64,000 nucleotides of DNA, taken from the NCBI RefSeq assembly GCF_910589235.1, contig NC_060976.1, positions 4,294,253-4,358,252 of the forward strand, read 5' to 3'. The notes beneath the pieces are model-generated. The model was not told where the DNA came from, did not search any database, and worked only from the letters and a program-made list of their open reading frames with translations. This document shows positions 1 through 14,255 of the stretch, piece after piece; within the stretch, counting starts at the first letter, position 1; every line of letters starts with the position of its first letter. A program made the translations under genes and the position numbers. This DNA is from Vespa crabro (taxonomy: Eukaryota; Arthropoda; Insecta; Hymenoptera; Vespidae).

Positions 1-1123
1 CAGCAACTTTAACGACCATCTACGTACGCCAGGAGTTTGAGGTACATACGACACAGTTTCGCTAAGAGGAGGTCTCTTCGTGCGTCCTCGTTCGAATAAT
101 AACACGGTTTTCCCTTTTTATCATACCTTATTATGATATCATACGCGAATGTTATTTTGTTAATCGGTATATACTTATAATCGCTGAGCGATTAAACGTA
201 CGTATATGCAGAGACTTTTTCAGCGCTGAATGCATGCTGCGAATGCGTACGGCCACAACTCCAACCGACATGCTTGCCTCTCTTTTTTAATTTATTAATC
301 AACGATATTTCGAAGATCAACATTTATTGAATTGCATTCGAGCTATGAACGAACGAATGTTAACAAGTTTTCGTTTCCTAATTCGTACGTTCATCGCGAA
401 TCTAAGACCTGGAAGAAAATATTAATTGCCATCAAACATTTCATACAACGACGGACCCGGGGAAAGGGGGAAAAGAGCACACTCACGTTTTCCCTCTATT
501 CGATAGAAAATTTCAAAGTTTTGCGAAATCAATCGGATCGTCGTAATTAATAACCATAACGACGTTATCTTTTTGTCCTCAAAACGTACGTATAAACGCG
601 AAACGTTATAATGCTTGGAATGTATTATATTATAACGGCAAAGCGAAATTCGAAGTACGCGAAAGGCATTGCAGTAGGAAAATAACGCTTGATGTATGCT
701 CGAGAATGACACTAAAAGAGCATTCCGACCACTTTCCCACGTCAAAGTGCTTTAAGGGCGACCCTATGCAAAATACGTACCACTCGAGCGATTCGAAGAG
801 TGGTTTCTCGAATGTGCCAACCTTTGTGCCGGTAAGAGAAATAGAACCAAGAGTTTCTCGAAATATGTTCTTACGAAAGAGAGATAGAAAAATAGAAAGG
901 GAGACCTCCTTCAAAGGAGGTTTCTTTAGCGATTCGCATAAAGAGAACGAGAGCGAGCAAGAGGGAGAAAGAAAAAGAAATGAATCGAATGTTTCCCGAT
1001 CTGATCGTTTCGTAGACAAGGCTATACAGGAAGGAATGTCCGAAGGAGACAATGTCCGTAAGAATCGTCTCTATCGGGAGGATGGTAACGAATCTTTGCG
1101 TTTTTCTTCTCTTGTCCTCCCCC

Positions 1124-1128
<5 letters not shown>

Positions 1129-1177
<49 letters not shown>
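1129..1177. repeat. (TC)n microsatellite
   Basis: Nearly perfect dinucleotide tract of about 49 bases. A shorter GA tract follows at about 1310-1325. Confidence 0.95.
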
Positions 1178-1178
<1 letters not shown>

Positions 1179-4100
1179 ATAGGATTCTTCGTATTTCTCC
1201 GTAGAAGTAGCACGCTTAAGTGGTAAATCTTGTCCGCCTGCCAGCGTGGTGGTTCAGGGATGGGCCTCGGATGACTAAAGTCGATAGCGCTTCTATCTGT
1301 AAGAGAGGCAGAGAGAGAGAGAGAGCGGGCACGCGGGGGAAGACAGCACGGCAATCGGAAGTTTCCAAAGTTTCGTCCCTCCGCGTGCAAGCGTTACCAA
1401 CGTCTCGATCGAATTCCGTACTCTATAGCGAACTATCTCCTATCTATTTATCTCTCCATCCGTCTCTCTTTATAGACCTCTTTCATCGTTTACGAAAGCG
1501 AGAGGCAATACGCAGGCAACCGCTCACGCTCGATACGTTCAAGAGCCTAACCAGGTGATGGTATATAGTGCGCTGGATGTCTAACGAAGAGAAGGAGGAT
1601 GCGCGCAAAGTAGAAGCTAGAGAGAGAGAGAGAGAGAGAGAGACAGTGGGGGGGGAGAAAAATGGAAGGGGGAAGTACGCCATGTGGCACATAAGGACGG
1701 GACTAGGAATATATAATGCAAACAGTTTGGGCCAAGCTCCGGTCACAAGTTTAACTTAGTTTGCTACATAGGTGGAGGGTAATTGCATTTACTCCGACGT
1801 CTGTAGGTTCGCGCGATTCTCCAAGCCCTAACACACCGGCGGCATCGCTTCCAAAGCCTCTAGCATCAGCTGGCGCGACCGTACTCCCACAAACCGCGCT
1901 TCCAACTATAGTATATACCTCCTCTCTGCACAGCCATACCACCGGCCATAAACGAAGATTCCCAAAACTGCGGGTGAACGGGCTCGCTCGGCCAACTGTC
2001 GGTGACAGTTTTGCGAGCTATCATTGCACGAGGCTGCCTAGATATTCTCCTCTTGTAGTTTCGCATGCTCGTTATTGGCTACCCAAGGAGAATTCCTATT
2101 CTAAAATCGATCATCTATCGACGACAACGCGACGACGGTCTCTCTCTCTCTCTCTCTCTTGCGTATCGACCTACGCTGATAGAAAGATCAAAAAATCGAG
2201 TGAGCCGGCGGTAATAGTCGATTAAATACGTATAAATATGTATTCGTCGAGCGGAATATAAAAGTAAGAAGAAAAATATCTTTCGGTGATCCTAATTCGG
2301 GATCCTAATACGAGTACAGAGGAAAGAAAGAACTTTACGGCGAATATCTATCTCGGCGTACAGCTTATCTACGGTAGTATTATCGAATCGAGAAGAAATT
2401 TATAACGAAATAAATTGTATTCGATCGCTTTGGGAGAGGGTAATAACGGGCGACGGTCCACCCAACGTTATCCGATAATGCTCGATAATGAGAGAGGCGC
2501 CTAATGAAAAACGGCACCTCGATGAATCCGAGAAAACGTTCGGATCCGTAAAATTGAACGAGCAAAGGGAATTCGTACGAAATGAAACGTAACTTTACAA
2601 CGTGCCACGGTAAAACGTTGTAACGTTTGTTTCGAAGAGTGCAACTTCGTACACGGGTATGCCGACCTCTTTCATCCTCTATTTATCTCTCTACGTCTCT
2701 TTCAATTCCTCTCACTGCCCCGTCTCACCCTGCATTCACCATCGAAAGCAGAAACAGCCTCGGTGTAACGACCGCGACGCATCGTAATCCGTTATATTAC
2801 ACGTATACGCGTTCGTCCATTCCGCGGTGCCGTGTAAACTGTCCACCGCCGATGATATATGTGGCCAGTCAAATTCAGAGATTTCATGAACCTACGGAAA
2901 TGTATAGAAAACGGGGGAAAAAGGAGAGAACGAAACGCAAACGTGATTTTAACAGCGACCGATTAAAAATAACCTTTCAACTCGCGCTATCGAGATATAT
3001 TTTCTTTACGCAAAGAGAAAAATCAAACTGTGTTCTCTCGATTTTACTCTCTGACTTTACTTTCGCCCACAAAATCGTAGGTTTTTCAATTAGCCTGATC
3101 TTTTATAGAAAAAAAAAAAAAAAAAAACAAACGAAAAAGAAAAAAAAAAAAAGAGAGAAAAAAAAAGAGAAGAGGAAAAAAGTAGTTTGATGAAAACTTT
3201 CTTTTCGCGTTCGATCGAATCCTCTCTCCTCTCCGTCCTCCGCTTGAGCCATCGGACGAAAATAATAAAAAGCTTAGGTAATGGCGCGAAACGTTCGTTT
3301 ACCTTTAGTCAAACGTTAGATTTGTACAGATTCACATAAGCGGGAAGTGTGCCCTTCTGATTTCAGATAAGGTAGAACAAAACGCCGAGGACTTGTTTGC
3401 CGGGATGCAGAGCGTTCGAATAAACAAATATAGGACGGACGTGCCTGGCAAAGTGTCAAAAAATTATAAAATGGCCAAAGTACCTTGTGCTCGCAAGCAA
3501 TCGTAAGAATTTCTCGCAAACGTTAGGCTCCTTCCCTTATTTCATCCAACGACGAAGACGATGCCGACGATTCTCGACTATAGGAAATAATAAAATTATT
3601 CATCGGCGAAGCGAACGTAATTCGAGGGGAGGCGTCCTCGAGACTAGATACACCGAATCAGCCGTTCGATTGGAAACTTGTCTAGAAATATCTTAGAAGG
3701 GAAATTCGAAAGATCGAATTTCAATTTTCTCTCTCCTCGACACTAATTCGTCTTGTTAATTTACAGACGCACATCGATTAAATCGACGAAATAGATGGCG
3801 AGTTACGAACTAAACGCGCAAGTGCACCTAAATCACGTAATAGATTCTACAGAGTTATATCCGTAAAGCTAAATACTACATTCGAGGAGTCGAGAAGCGA
3901 CGTCTCGTTTTCTATGGACCGTCGAACCGCCAAGTACTCTCGAAAAGTTAAGAAAGCGTGAAATCGAAGCGCAAGATTTACTCTTAACTCATCTACGAGT
4001 CTTCTACGTCTTCTCTCTCTTTACACACGATGGCTCAATAAATGCCAAATAAAAAGCCCAATTAAATAAGTATCTTCAATTATTATATGACTCGAAGGAA

Positions 4101-4746
4101 ATTTTATCTATTCTTTATAAATTTGATTAGATAACAAACAATACGGAAAAACTGATATAAACGGACGCGTATCCGAGAGACAAAGAGAGAAAGAGAGACA
4201 GAGTTTTTCTCCGCAAAGTAGGAAAGGCGAAAGCTACGAGCCATCGAATTACGACCCATTGGTTTAACACGGATTAGCATTCTGTGCCGTAGGGAAAAAG
4301 AAAAAAAAAAAAACTAGAAAAGAGACCGTGTACTCGTGTGTAACGCGTATATATGTAGCGAATTCAATCCGACGTAAAAACTACTACGCTCATTTTCTAA
4401 ACTTTGAAAAATAATTTATCGAGCTTATTGTCTCTCGTACATACGTGACCATTATACGTAGAAATGTTTTACGAACCAATCGAGTGGTTTCCGAAAAGAG
4501 TCGTATAATGGAATAAGGTCGTTATAGGCAATCTCGTTTTATAAGGTTCTACAAACGAAAAAACACTGATTTCGCTTAAATGAAAATAACGCAAAGAATT
4601 TACGATTCGAAAGTCAAATGTTTAAAACGGATCAACTATTTTAAACGACATGGAAATCACTTTTTTCTAGGGAAACTCTGATTGCTCGGAGATCGGGGAG
4701 AGAGTGAGAGCTTCGCGATGCATCAAAAATAATCCCTCCAACGGCA

Positions 4747-4850
4747 ACCTGGTGCGGTCAGGAAACGGGTGCGGAGTCAGAAATTAGGTCAGTATCGATA
4801 AACGGTAGCGGACCGGCTGCAAAGTCGGAAATTTGCCGAGATAGGCCAGC
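4747..4850. repeat. Imperfect direct repeats in a GC-richer island
   Basis: Variants of a GGTGCGG / GGAGTCAGAAAT-like unit recur two to three times (for example GGTGCGGTCAGGAAAC, then GGTGCGGAGTCAGAAAT, then a diverged copy ending AAGTCGGAAATTT). The block is more GC-rich than its surroundings. No function is assigned. Confidence 0.4.
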
Positions 4851-5944
4851 GGTCCTCCTCTCCTCGTCCTTTTCCCCAAACTTACAAATCTTGCTACGAG
4901 CTTCTCTACGAGTTTATCGTGTACGTTTGACTATATTATTCCGTTATTGTAAAGCATTTTTATCACCGAAGGTAATGAAATTCTTAAATTCATTAACAAA
5001 CTAATACGACTGGTTTCAACGAACGAAATACGAAATATTTCGCAGTATTTTAGTTTTTCCTTTCTTTCCCGACGCAATCTCTTCAACAAAATTGTTTTCA
5101 AGTATTCCCTTATACTTTTGCTATACCTACGACAAAACAAGCGGTATAAAAGAAAAAGATTAAAAAAAACAAAGAAGGACTTGCGCCCGCATTGATTCAT
5201 AGTGGTATTGTAGGCGTATCTATTTGTACCTCTTCTATAAGAGCGCATCAACGACGAATTTTCAGCACGAGAGGCGTCTCCGTTCTCGTGCAGTCTGCAA
5301 TAATGACTAAGAGGGAGAGAGAGAGAGAGAGAGAGTTAAAGGAAAAAAGACGTATACGCATACAAATATGTATGCACATACATGTAATATACGCATACGT
5401 ATACGCGCGAAGGGTAGAAGCGACTGACTGATATGTTTCTGTTGTCCGTCAAATGAGCAACAAATAACGGAGCATTGTTGTCTGTCGAGTGCGCACGGCA
5501 CGGCGTGCGCGCAAACGAGAGTTTGAACTTAACAATGGAGCAGTGGTCCAGGACAGAACTTTTCAGGCCCGTGGAAACAATGCCAAGAGACGAGCGACAG
5601 CCGGTTTAATTAAACGCATCGTCAGCTCTGTATAGCAACACTACAGTGACGGTACTACGGGATACACACACGTTTATATTCTCATACGTATAACATGTCT
5701 GTATGCGAACCATCTTCCGTACGTATGTATATTTATGCGCGCGGCAATTGCGCGTCACCGAGACGACGAGAATTGAAAGGGTATATGCATCGCACGGAGA
5801 TAAGTAAAATGAACGAAAACCAGTATACGACTCGTTCCGAACGAAACTCGAAACGTAGGTACGAGAGGAGCCCATATAGTCGATTCACCGATGTCGTGGC
5901 GTTAATCGTGTTCGCCGTTGGCAGACATCCCTTCTAACTTATCC

Positions 5945-5980
<36 letters not shown>

Positions 5981-6181
5981 ATTCCATTCCGTCTTCGTTT
6001 CTTCCAACTCGAAACTTCTCCTTGCGTACTTTGCGAGTTTTCCAAGAAACGATATCGCTTGTAGTCGCTTAACTTTGTTACGGAATAAGGGAAGTGAGAA
6101 CTAAGAAGATTTACTTTTACTTCTTCCTATTCTTGCCATTCTTTTCTCTTTTATTTCTTTTCGTTATTTCTCTATTCCCCC

Positions 6182-6222
<41 letters not shown>

Positions 6223-9200
6223 TCCTCTATCAAGATTTTATTTGCTCCACCGAGCAAAACGCCATATTCGAATTCCTACGAGCTACGAGACTGATCGAAC
6301 AACTCGAAACACGTGTTCTACCAAGATTCCATCTAACGAGTACAGATTTAATATGCCACGTGACACCGCTCAGCGTGACGCAACAGACCCGAGACCTGTT
6401 TTAATGAGGAAGCGCAAGGACGAGAGAAAGTGAGATAAAGGGAGAAAGATAAAGTAGCGAGAGTGCCACTTGCTATAACTCGTTAACGTTAATCCATTGT
6501 GTAACTCGAGAACGACTAACCAATGATCTCGATAATTTATCCCGTTATATTGATATTATCATGATATAACGAATGTATACTCTTTATAACGACAACAAGA
6601 TAGATGTGAGTCTATCTTTGGAATAGAAAATAGAAAAGAAAATCGGCAAAGTATGTCATTACTCCTAACCTATCGAGTAACTCTTTATAACGTGAATACG
6701 TTTCACGAAAAAGATCCATTACTCGTCCGTTAAATCTAGACTTTCTTTTTCGCATTCGTAATAATTACGGCTACGTTTGAGCAAGCGTGGAATAGATTTC
6801 ACGTAGCTCTAGGTTACGCGATGCTTTTAAGTAGTACATTCGTTCTAAGCTGACCGATGCCAAGTAGAAACGCTCGGTAAACATGGTCAGGAAAGAGAAA
6901 AAATAATGTGATATGTGGTAGAGTGAAAGAGAGAGAAATGAAGAAAAAGAAGTTGAATCAAAGAGCAGCGTCGAGCGAAAAACGTGTAAAGGATATGCGG
7001 TAAAAGAGGAAGAAACGAGAGAAACAGAGAGAGCGAGAACGTGGTGCAGCCTTCACCTTTTTCGCAAAGGGGGTTGGATGTGCTCTTACCGGACAGGCAA
7101 ACGTTCCGTTCGTGTGTGTATGTACGCGCATAGACATTCGCGCGCAACGCGTGCAAAGTTCCACCTTTTTTCCACGAACACACGTTGGGACTTGGCGAAA
7201 TTTATTCGTCTGCACAGCCCCTTAAATCACGCCACCCTTTCTCCCTGCCGGTCTCTCGGCTACCGTGCAAACCCTTCCGCCTAGTCATCCACCTGCTCCT
7301 GCTTTTGTGGTGTTCGTGCGAACAAGGGAGAGAGGGAGAGAGGAGAGAATAGGAGAAAAAGCTTCTTCTCTCTCTTTTCCATCCTTTCGTCCTAGCCGCC
7401 ACTAGCACACCACCGTTGGCACAACAACTGCAGCGTATCGCCCTCTTTTTCTTTCTTGTCTCTGCGAGAAACAACAGTGCATATTTTATTTTTAAAGCTG
7501 GCCGCATTGACAATTTGCAGCAGCGTTATGTAAATGCATCGTCACGTACGCACTTCATGTCGGGGGAAAAGAAGCGTGGTGAAGTGGAGAAGAGTGAAAT
7601 GGAAAGGAGAAGGATAAGGGAAGAGGAAGAGAGAGAGAGAGAGAGAGAGAGGAAGGATCAGGGATAAGAGAAACGACGAAACGTACGGAAACGTTCTCCT
7701 TCGCGGTAATAGATCCTACGATGAAATATATGCACTTTTATGATGTCGATGATATGAATTCTCCTCTTTCTCCTTCTTTATATACATGCAAGTGTACCTT
7801 TTGACGAATTGTTTGTACGTACGTACATGTGTAAATTATATCGAGAGAGTCGATTTCTATTTTTGAATATAACTCTTCAAGTCGCAAACAATCGATTAGG
7901 AAATTCGGATATATTTAGATATAATAGAGTGATCTTCCTTAGGTGAACCACCCCGTATACTCGATACATTCATTAAATATATACATGTGTGTGTACGTAT
8001 ACCATAGGGCAGACTATGGTGCCGCTTTAATCCTTTGAGGTAAGTTCGCGGTCGAAGCGCTTCGTTTGTTCGCGTATTATGCGATATAGAATCTGGAATA
8101 TTCGATAGTGGATTAACCACAGGTTGGATTACACGAATATCGTTTTCGGGGAAACATTATGCGCGATTATCGTAGCACGAAATGTAGATTATTTTATCGT
8201 TTACACCGATTAGACATATCGCATTTCGCAAATTTTCAAAATCGATCAATGTCGCGTAGTTGATCTTTATCCGATTTATCTTCCAAAGGTAAAATATGAC
8301 GAGTATCCGAATTGAGACTCGCATACGTCGATCTTAATAAAAATATCATTGAAATGTACGATCACGAAAAGAATCTTTCATAACTTTTACGACGCCAACT
8401 TTCGGCGAGTCTCTCGAGCCCCTTCTTTCTTTCCTTCTTTCTCTTTTCTCTTAATGACTTTCTTTCTTTCGAATATCCTACGAACTAACTCCATTCTACC
8501 GAGACCCAAAATAACGTGTAACAGGAAATGGATTTTCCAACTCGCTTTACTTCCCGGTATCCCCCCGCTCTTTCAACTTTTCTCTTATTTCGCTCATCTT
8601 TTTCTCTCTTTCATGCATTTCCTCCGTTTACTTGGACGCTTTTATTTTTCGTATTTACTTCTGAAAAACTGATGGCATTCGTCGCATGGCCGTCGAGAGA
8701 TCGATCGTTGGACCGAAATGCAACGAATTCCGGCGTTGAGTAAATCATCGGTGAAACAGAAGGAAGAAACGAAGCGTCTATGTACTCGTCGTTCGATGGA
8801 AATGGCATCGGAATAAAAGGATAGAACGAAGCAGGAAGCGCATGAACGAGAGAGAGAGAGGGAGAGAAAAAGAAAATCCAAAGAGAGAACGCGAGGCAAC
8901 GAATCCCGATACTAAAATTCCATTAAAGCCCGACCGACGGTGTATCTTGCGCCTAGAATAATGTATTTCTTTAGATGCGAGACTAGAGAGAGAGAGAGAG
9001 AGAGAGAGAGGTGTCGATCGACTATACATATATCCTCGCCGACAGGATACGCCGAGTATCCTGTATCTCCTGGGCTACCCTCCGACTACTCCTCTAGGTA
9101 CCAGAGTATCGACACCTTTTCCATCAGGGAAAAATATCAACCCTTTGTTATTACACGACCGAACACTTTTCTAGATATCTCGGGCTCCTCTCTCCTTCTT

Positions 9201-9884
9201 CTCAATTTCATTCTTATTCCTACCATCGCGCTTTTTATTTTTACTTCTTCCCTCCTCGTCGTATCACCTTCGTGCCATTTTTACGTTACGTTAGACTCAC
9301 TAAGAAAAGACAATAATACTTTCCGTATCACTCGTCCATCGCTCGACCCAAAAGTACAAAAGTTCGAAACGATGTACTCGCGACGATTGCTAAAGCGAAT
9401 GGAAAAAAAGATGACGGATACTCCAAACAATTTTCGATTCGCAATGTACAATAATGCAACTCGAGACAAGTTAACTTTTTATTCCGACTTTTGTACGATT
9501 TCTATGACGGACAAAACGGAGAATCATTATCTTTAAGATAATAATAGCTTCGTAGACTCTTTTCTTTTTAGAAGAAAAATCTACAACCGAGAGACGAGCG
9601 ACGATCGCTCGCGGCTAAAGGATAGATCCGCACGAAGAACGTCGTTTAAGAGTTACATGCGTGCACGTGCGCGATCTCCCCGGTTACGGAGCATCTGTGA
9701 GATTCTCACCAGGGACGTGCATCGATGCCGTTCTACTCTCTCCTCTACGTTGACTTCACAAAGGACGCATGACGCGCGACAAATAACAAGGTACGATCAA
9801 AGGAATCGAACGACAGCTTCCGCCTCGTTGTTTCATCCTGGGCGACGACGAGTCGATCGTCGGACGAAACGACGGCGAGCGAGC

Positions 9885-9937
9885 GAACGAGCGAACGAAC
9901 GAACGAACGAACGAACGAACGAACGAACGAACGAACT
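9885..9937. repeat. (GAAC)n tetranucleotide array
   Basis: About a dozen copies of GAAC (equivalently ACGA/CGAA). They create an artificial Asn-Glu-Arg-Thr open frame. Confidence 0.9.
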
Positions 9938-10045
9938 ATTAGGACACGTAAAAGGAATCGTCTAACGTCGTGCGATCGCAAAGGACATAATACAAGGGTA
10001 TAATCGATTAAAAGAATTCCTTCTTTTTTTATTAATTTGCGATAA

Positions 10046-10051
<6 letters not shown>

Positions 10052-10118
<67 letters not shown>
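10052..10118. repeat. (TA)n microsatellite
   Basis: Uninterrupted TA tract of roughly 67 bases in an AT-rich context. Confidence 0.95.
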
Positions 10119-10121
<3 letters not shown>

Positions 10122-12084
10122 CGCAAATCGCGATTGCGAGTATGAAGAGAACAACGAGGATAAAGAGAATAATGAAAGAACAGAAAGGATTTTTTGCAAA
10201 TTCGATCGTTACGATCGATTTCTCGTTTATCTTGGAACGACGCACGTCTAGTCCCGCTTTTAATCGATTCAAAGTACTCGCAGATCCATTCGATTTCCAA
10301 CTCTGTTATCTTCCGACGACGACTCTCTTATATCCGTCGACGTCTCTGCGGAACATCAATGACAGTGCAGCAGCCAACGTCTATACGATTTGACGCGCGA
10401 CCGAAATATGCCGTTCTAACTCACTAATTTTAACGCTACGCCATCGCGAAGGTACTCTACCCCGTCGTCGTGCTCCTTTTAACAGGAGTCCCCATAAATT
10501 TATTTAATAACGACGGTTTGACGGAGGAAACTAAATCGCTAAAGCTCGCGACGTTCCTCCGATATTTCTTCCGCACATTTTTTTCTTTCTCTTATCTCTC
10601 TCCCTGTCAATAATTCTATAAACCCCTGCTCGATTTAAACGTATCTCGATTTTAAATATAAATTTTATATTCGAAAGAAAAAGATTTTACTTCGTTCGAG
10701 CTCTTTCAGATAATTACAATCCTATTCAAGGACTTCCTCGTTTTAATTAATTATACGACTTTCCTCCTTGGCATTTATGTGCGAATTAAAGTTTCTAATA
10801 ATAGGTAATTATATTTTGATAACGTAGACATTCGCATTGGTTGTTCTCCCACGTCGAACTATACTTTATCATTATCGAGAGAATATTATCTCTCGTTTGT
10901 AGAAAAACTTTTCGGGTTACAACCTACAATTTCAATGCGTTTTCATAAAATTTTACAAACTTTTTAATGGCATCGAATAACTGCACGTACACGTATTTAA
11001 TAATAATAATAATAATAATAACTATGGGGTAAGTAAATATTTCTCATAGACATTTCCGAAAATGTTTAAATATCATTGCGATTATCTAACAAAATCAAAC
11101 TTTATTACGATAGGTATCTGTAATTGCTCGACCAACCCCTTCGGATATAAATCTTAAAAATAAAACACGAAAAAGGAAGAAAAAAGTAAAGAAAAACGAA
11201 CATGCATATACTTGGATCGTATAAAAGTCCATTATTATAGGAAGTATATGTATTATATGTGCGAGTTCGTAACACCGAAACGGCGATTAAATTCGATTAA
11301 AAATGTATACGTATTTATCACGCGCGACCTATTTTCTAGAGGAAATCGTTATACCTTTTAATGCTTTTTCATTTATTGACACGTATCGTTTTCAATTCGT
11401 TGCCATTTCCCGACTATAGATGTAGATATATGCGAAAACGTCATTTAGGGTAAACTATCATCGATAGCTGCGAGTAGCCGAGTCTTAACTCGGAATGTAG
11501 AAATCAACGTTCTGCATCGAATCTCTCGGGCATAAACATGATCTACGGTTTGAAAATTACTCCGAGAGGATCAACGCTTTATAGAATACGATCCAGTTTC
11601 CGTGAGAACACGATATAACTCCGCGAAGTCTCAATGGTTTTCGCTTCAACGATGCGCTATCTTCATTAAGCTTCTCCCCATCTTGCTCGATAGAACCAAC
11701 CGGATGGGTTCGACGATGGTTGTTTCCGTACTTTATAACGATGAATTGTTCATTTATTTTAAAACATATTTTTCTCCTAGCAACGATAAAAATTTGAAAA
11801 CTTTTTCTACGTTGTGATTTTATTCGATACGGAATAAAAAAATTTATACAGAGATAGACTTTTGTGAGATAAAGGTGGCTATTGTAATGATTTAATTAAT
11901 ATATCCATTCGACTGTACTCCATTTGTCCTCTTTCCCTTTTCTCCTCCTCTCCAACCCACATCGTCGATACCATCGTGCACGTACAACGTGTATAAAGGA
12001 AAGTTACAATATCTCCCTCCCCTCCCTCTCTCTCTCTCTCTCTCTGTATAAATATATAAATCCATAATATTTTTTAATTATCTC

Positions 12085-12088
<4 letters not shown>

Positions 12089-12160
<72 letters not shown>
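12089..12160. repeat. (CT)n microsatellite, about 72 bp
   Basis: One of the longest pure CT tracts in the window. A shorter CT tract lies about 45 bases upstream. Confidence 0.95.
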
Positions 12161-12162
<2 letters not shown>

Positions 12163-14159
12163 CCTCTCAGCTCCCTGTAGCCCCTGTTCCCGGCTAATGG
12201 AAGGAAACGAGTGGTTGACGAACGAAACTTGTTATATAATGGTTATATCGACGCATAATTCGGCTGGATGGATTTACGCTTCAAAACTGCCCCTATAACA
12301 CGTGCGCCTATTTATTCGATCCAACGGATTAGACTTTGATTAATCGAACGGAAAATTAGATTAGTTTTCAAAGAGACAGAACAATAACGGAGTCTGGATA
12401 AAATCAAAAATCGAAACGTCCCTTGATCGATTTTTCCCTACCTCATATTTTTCCTTTTCTTTCTACGCTCGGTGATTTTTCTTGCCTATCTTCTTCGCGA
12501 CAATCTTTTAATTCAATTACGATTAGATGGAGACTCTCTCTCTCTCTCATCGTCCAACTCTCTTGCGGCTGGAATTCGTAGCCCAAATTGAAATCGATCC
12601 GACGACTGACTCGCACTTTGCATCCCCACGGGATGAACGTCGAGAGATAAAGAGGGTTGGTACTTCGATTCGAAGGAAAAACGGCCACCACCGACGATAT
12701 CCACCTTCGGGGATTTCTTTGATATTACTACTCCGTGTCTCCTCGAACGAGACCTTATGGCAGCAGAGTTTCCTCGTCAGGAAGTAACGAGAAAAGAAAC
12801 ACAACGTACTGTTCACGATTGATTTCCTACCAAGGCAACCTACGAAGGCAAGAAAAAAGGAGATAGAGAGGGTAGATTTCTTCGTCGGTTAGTATCCTCG
12901 CTTTTACTCATTTTAAAGAATAAAAAGAGACGAATGGAGGGAGATGAACGGAAAGATATAAAAGAAAAGGAAAGGCAAAAAAGGCTCGAAGCTTATCAAT
13001 AAAACGAAGCCATCGTTAATCTTAAAGCTTGACGTTTCGAATCGCGAAAAAATGCGAAACCTATCGTTCTCGTACCGTCGACCTACGATTCGTTTTGTTT
13101 TAAATCTACGTGCCTGGAAAACGTTGAAGATTTCATTGAAAAAAAGCTTCGGGATAGGTCGCGATTCTGTTTGAAAAAAAAATTCAAATTCGAACGCCAC
13201 GGCCGTGATTTAATTCCTTTTAATTCGCGGTATTCCGCTAAACGAAATAACAGAAAAAGGCTAACGCAGCGATCGATATTCGAAGGATATAGGCGAAAGG
13301 GTGGACACCCGATGGACTGGGAAATGCGGGACAGTCGTATCGATAAAAATTTACATAACACTCGCGATGTTGCTCTCGAACGCAATGCCGATTGGCCCAG
13401 CGGGATATCTGATTTTGATCGACCTACCGGCATCGACCGAATTAAAATCGTTTATCCTCTAGCCCAAGATCGATCGTCGATTGAGAACATCGAGCCATTT
13501 CGCATTGCTTATTGTCATTGGATAATATTGTTTTCGATAAACAATATCTACATATTTATCTACATTTATCTATATTCGATGGAAATATAAATTTTGATGA
13601 AAACAAATTGAAGGCCGTGCGAACGCGAGTCGGAATAATATATCGTAGGAAAAAGTCTCGTTGCCGTTGGCTCGTATCGAACTTTTAATGGAATCGAATT
13701 TCATTCGGGCGAGAATCATTAGCTAGTTTATCCTCCAACAGCGAAATCAATGGCATACAATGAGCTTACCCGCCAACCACCGTTGGGCTTCGCGCCGTAT
13801 AACCGTGTAAGTGCGAGCGCGAACACGTGTTCTGAATGCGTCGTTTGGCACGAATAATCGTTCGATCGGAAAACAGACGTTTCGATAATCGACGTGTACC
13901 TATTACATGCGTGTTTTCGAGCGAACTCCTCTACGATTGACCCCATCCAAAACGATATCGTCTCGCCGCGAACCGACGAAAGCGATTCTTTTATTCCTTT
14001 CCTTACCTTTAAACTTTCGCATATACCGGCTAGATTATAATATTCCATTGAAAATATCTTCATATGCTGCACCGATTTTATATCGATACTCTTTTTTTAT
14101 AGAAATCTCTTTCTATAAAGGAGCGGAAATAATGGACGAGTCTTTTAAAAATGTTTGCA

Positions 14160-14212
14160 TTTCGTTCGTTCGTTCGTTCGTTCGTTCGATCGTTCGATCG
14201 ATCGATCGATCG

Positions 14213-14252
<40 letters not shown>
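14160..14252. repeat. Compound (GTTC)n-(GATC)n-(GA)n array
   Basis: A TTCG/GTTC array passes directly into GATC copies and then into a pure GA tract. The same tetranucleotide-then-GA order recurs at 25297-25514, so the compound form is a recurring class in this genome. Confidence 0.9.

Positions 14253-14255
<3 letters not shown>

Noticed and set aside
1022..1390. Open frame rich in Arg-Glu
   Set aside because: It is driven by a GA/CT microsatellite and has no recognisable protein content.
13171..13590. 139-codon frame on the plus strand with mixed composition
   Set aside because: No recognisable motif, an overlapping frame on the opposite strand, an Ile-Tyr-rich end from AT-rich DNA and no splice partners.
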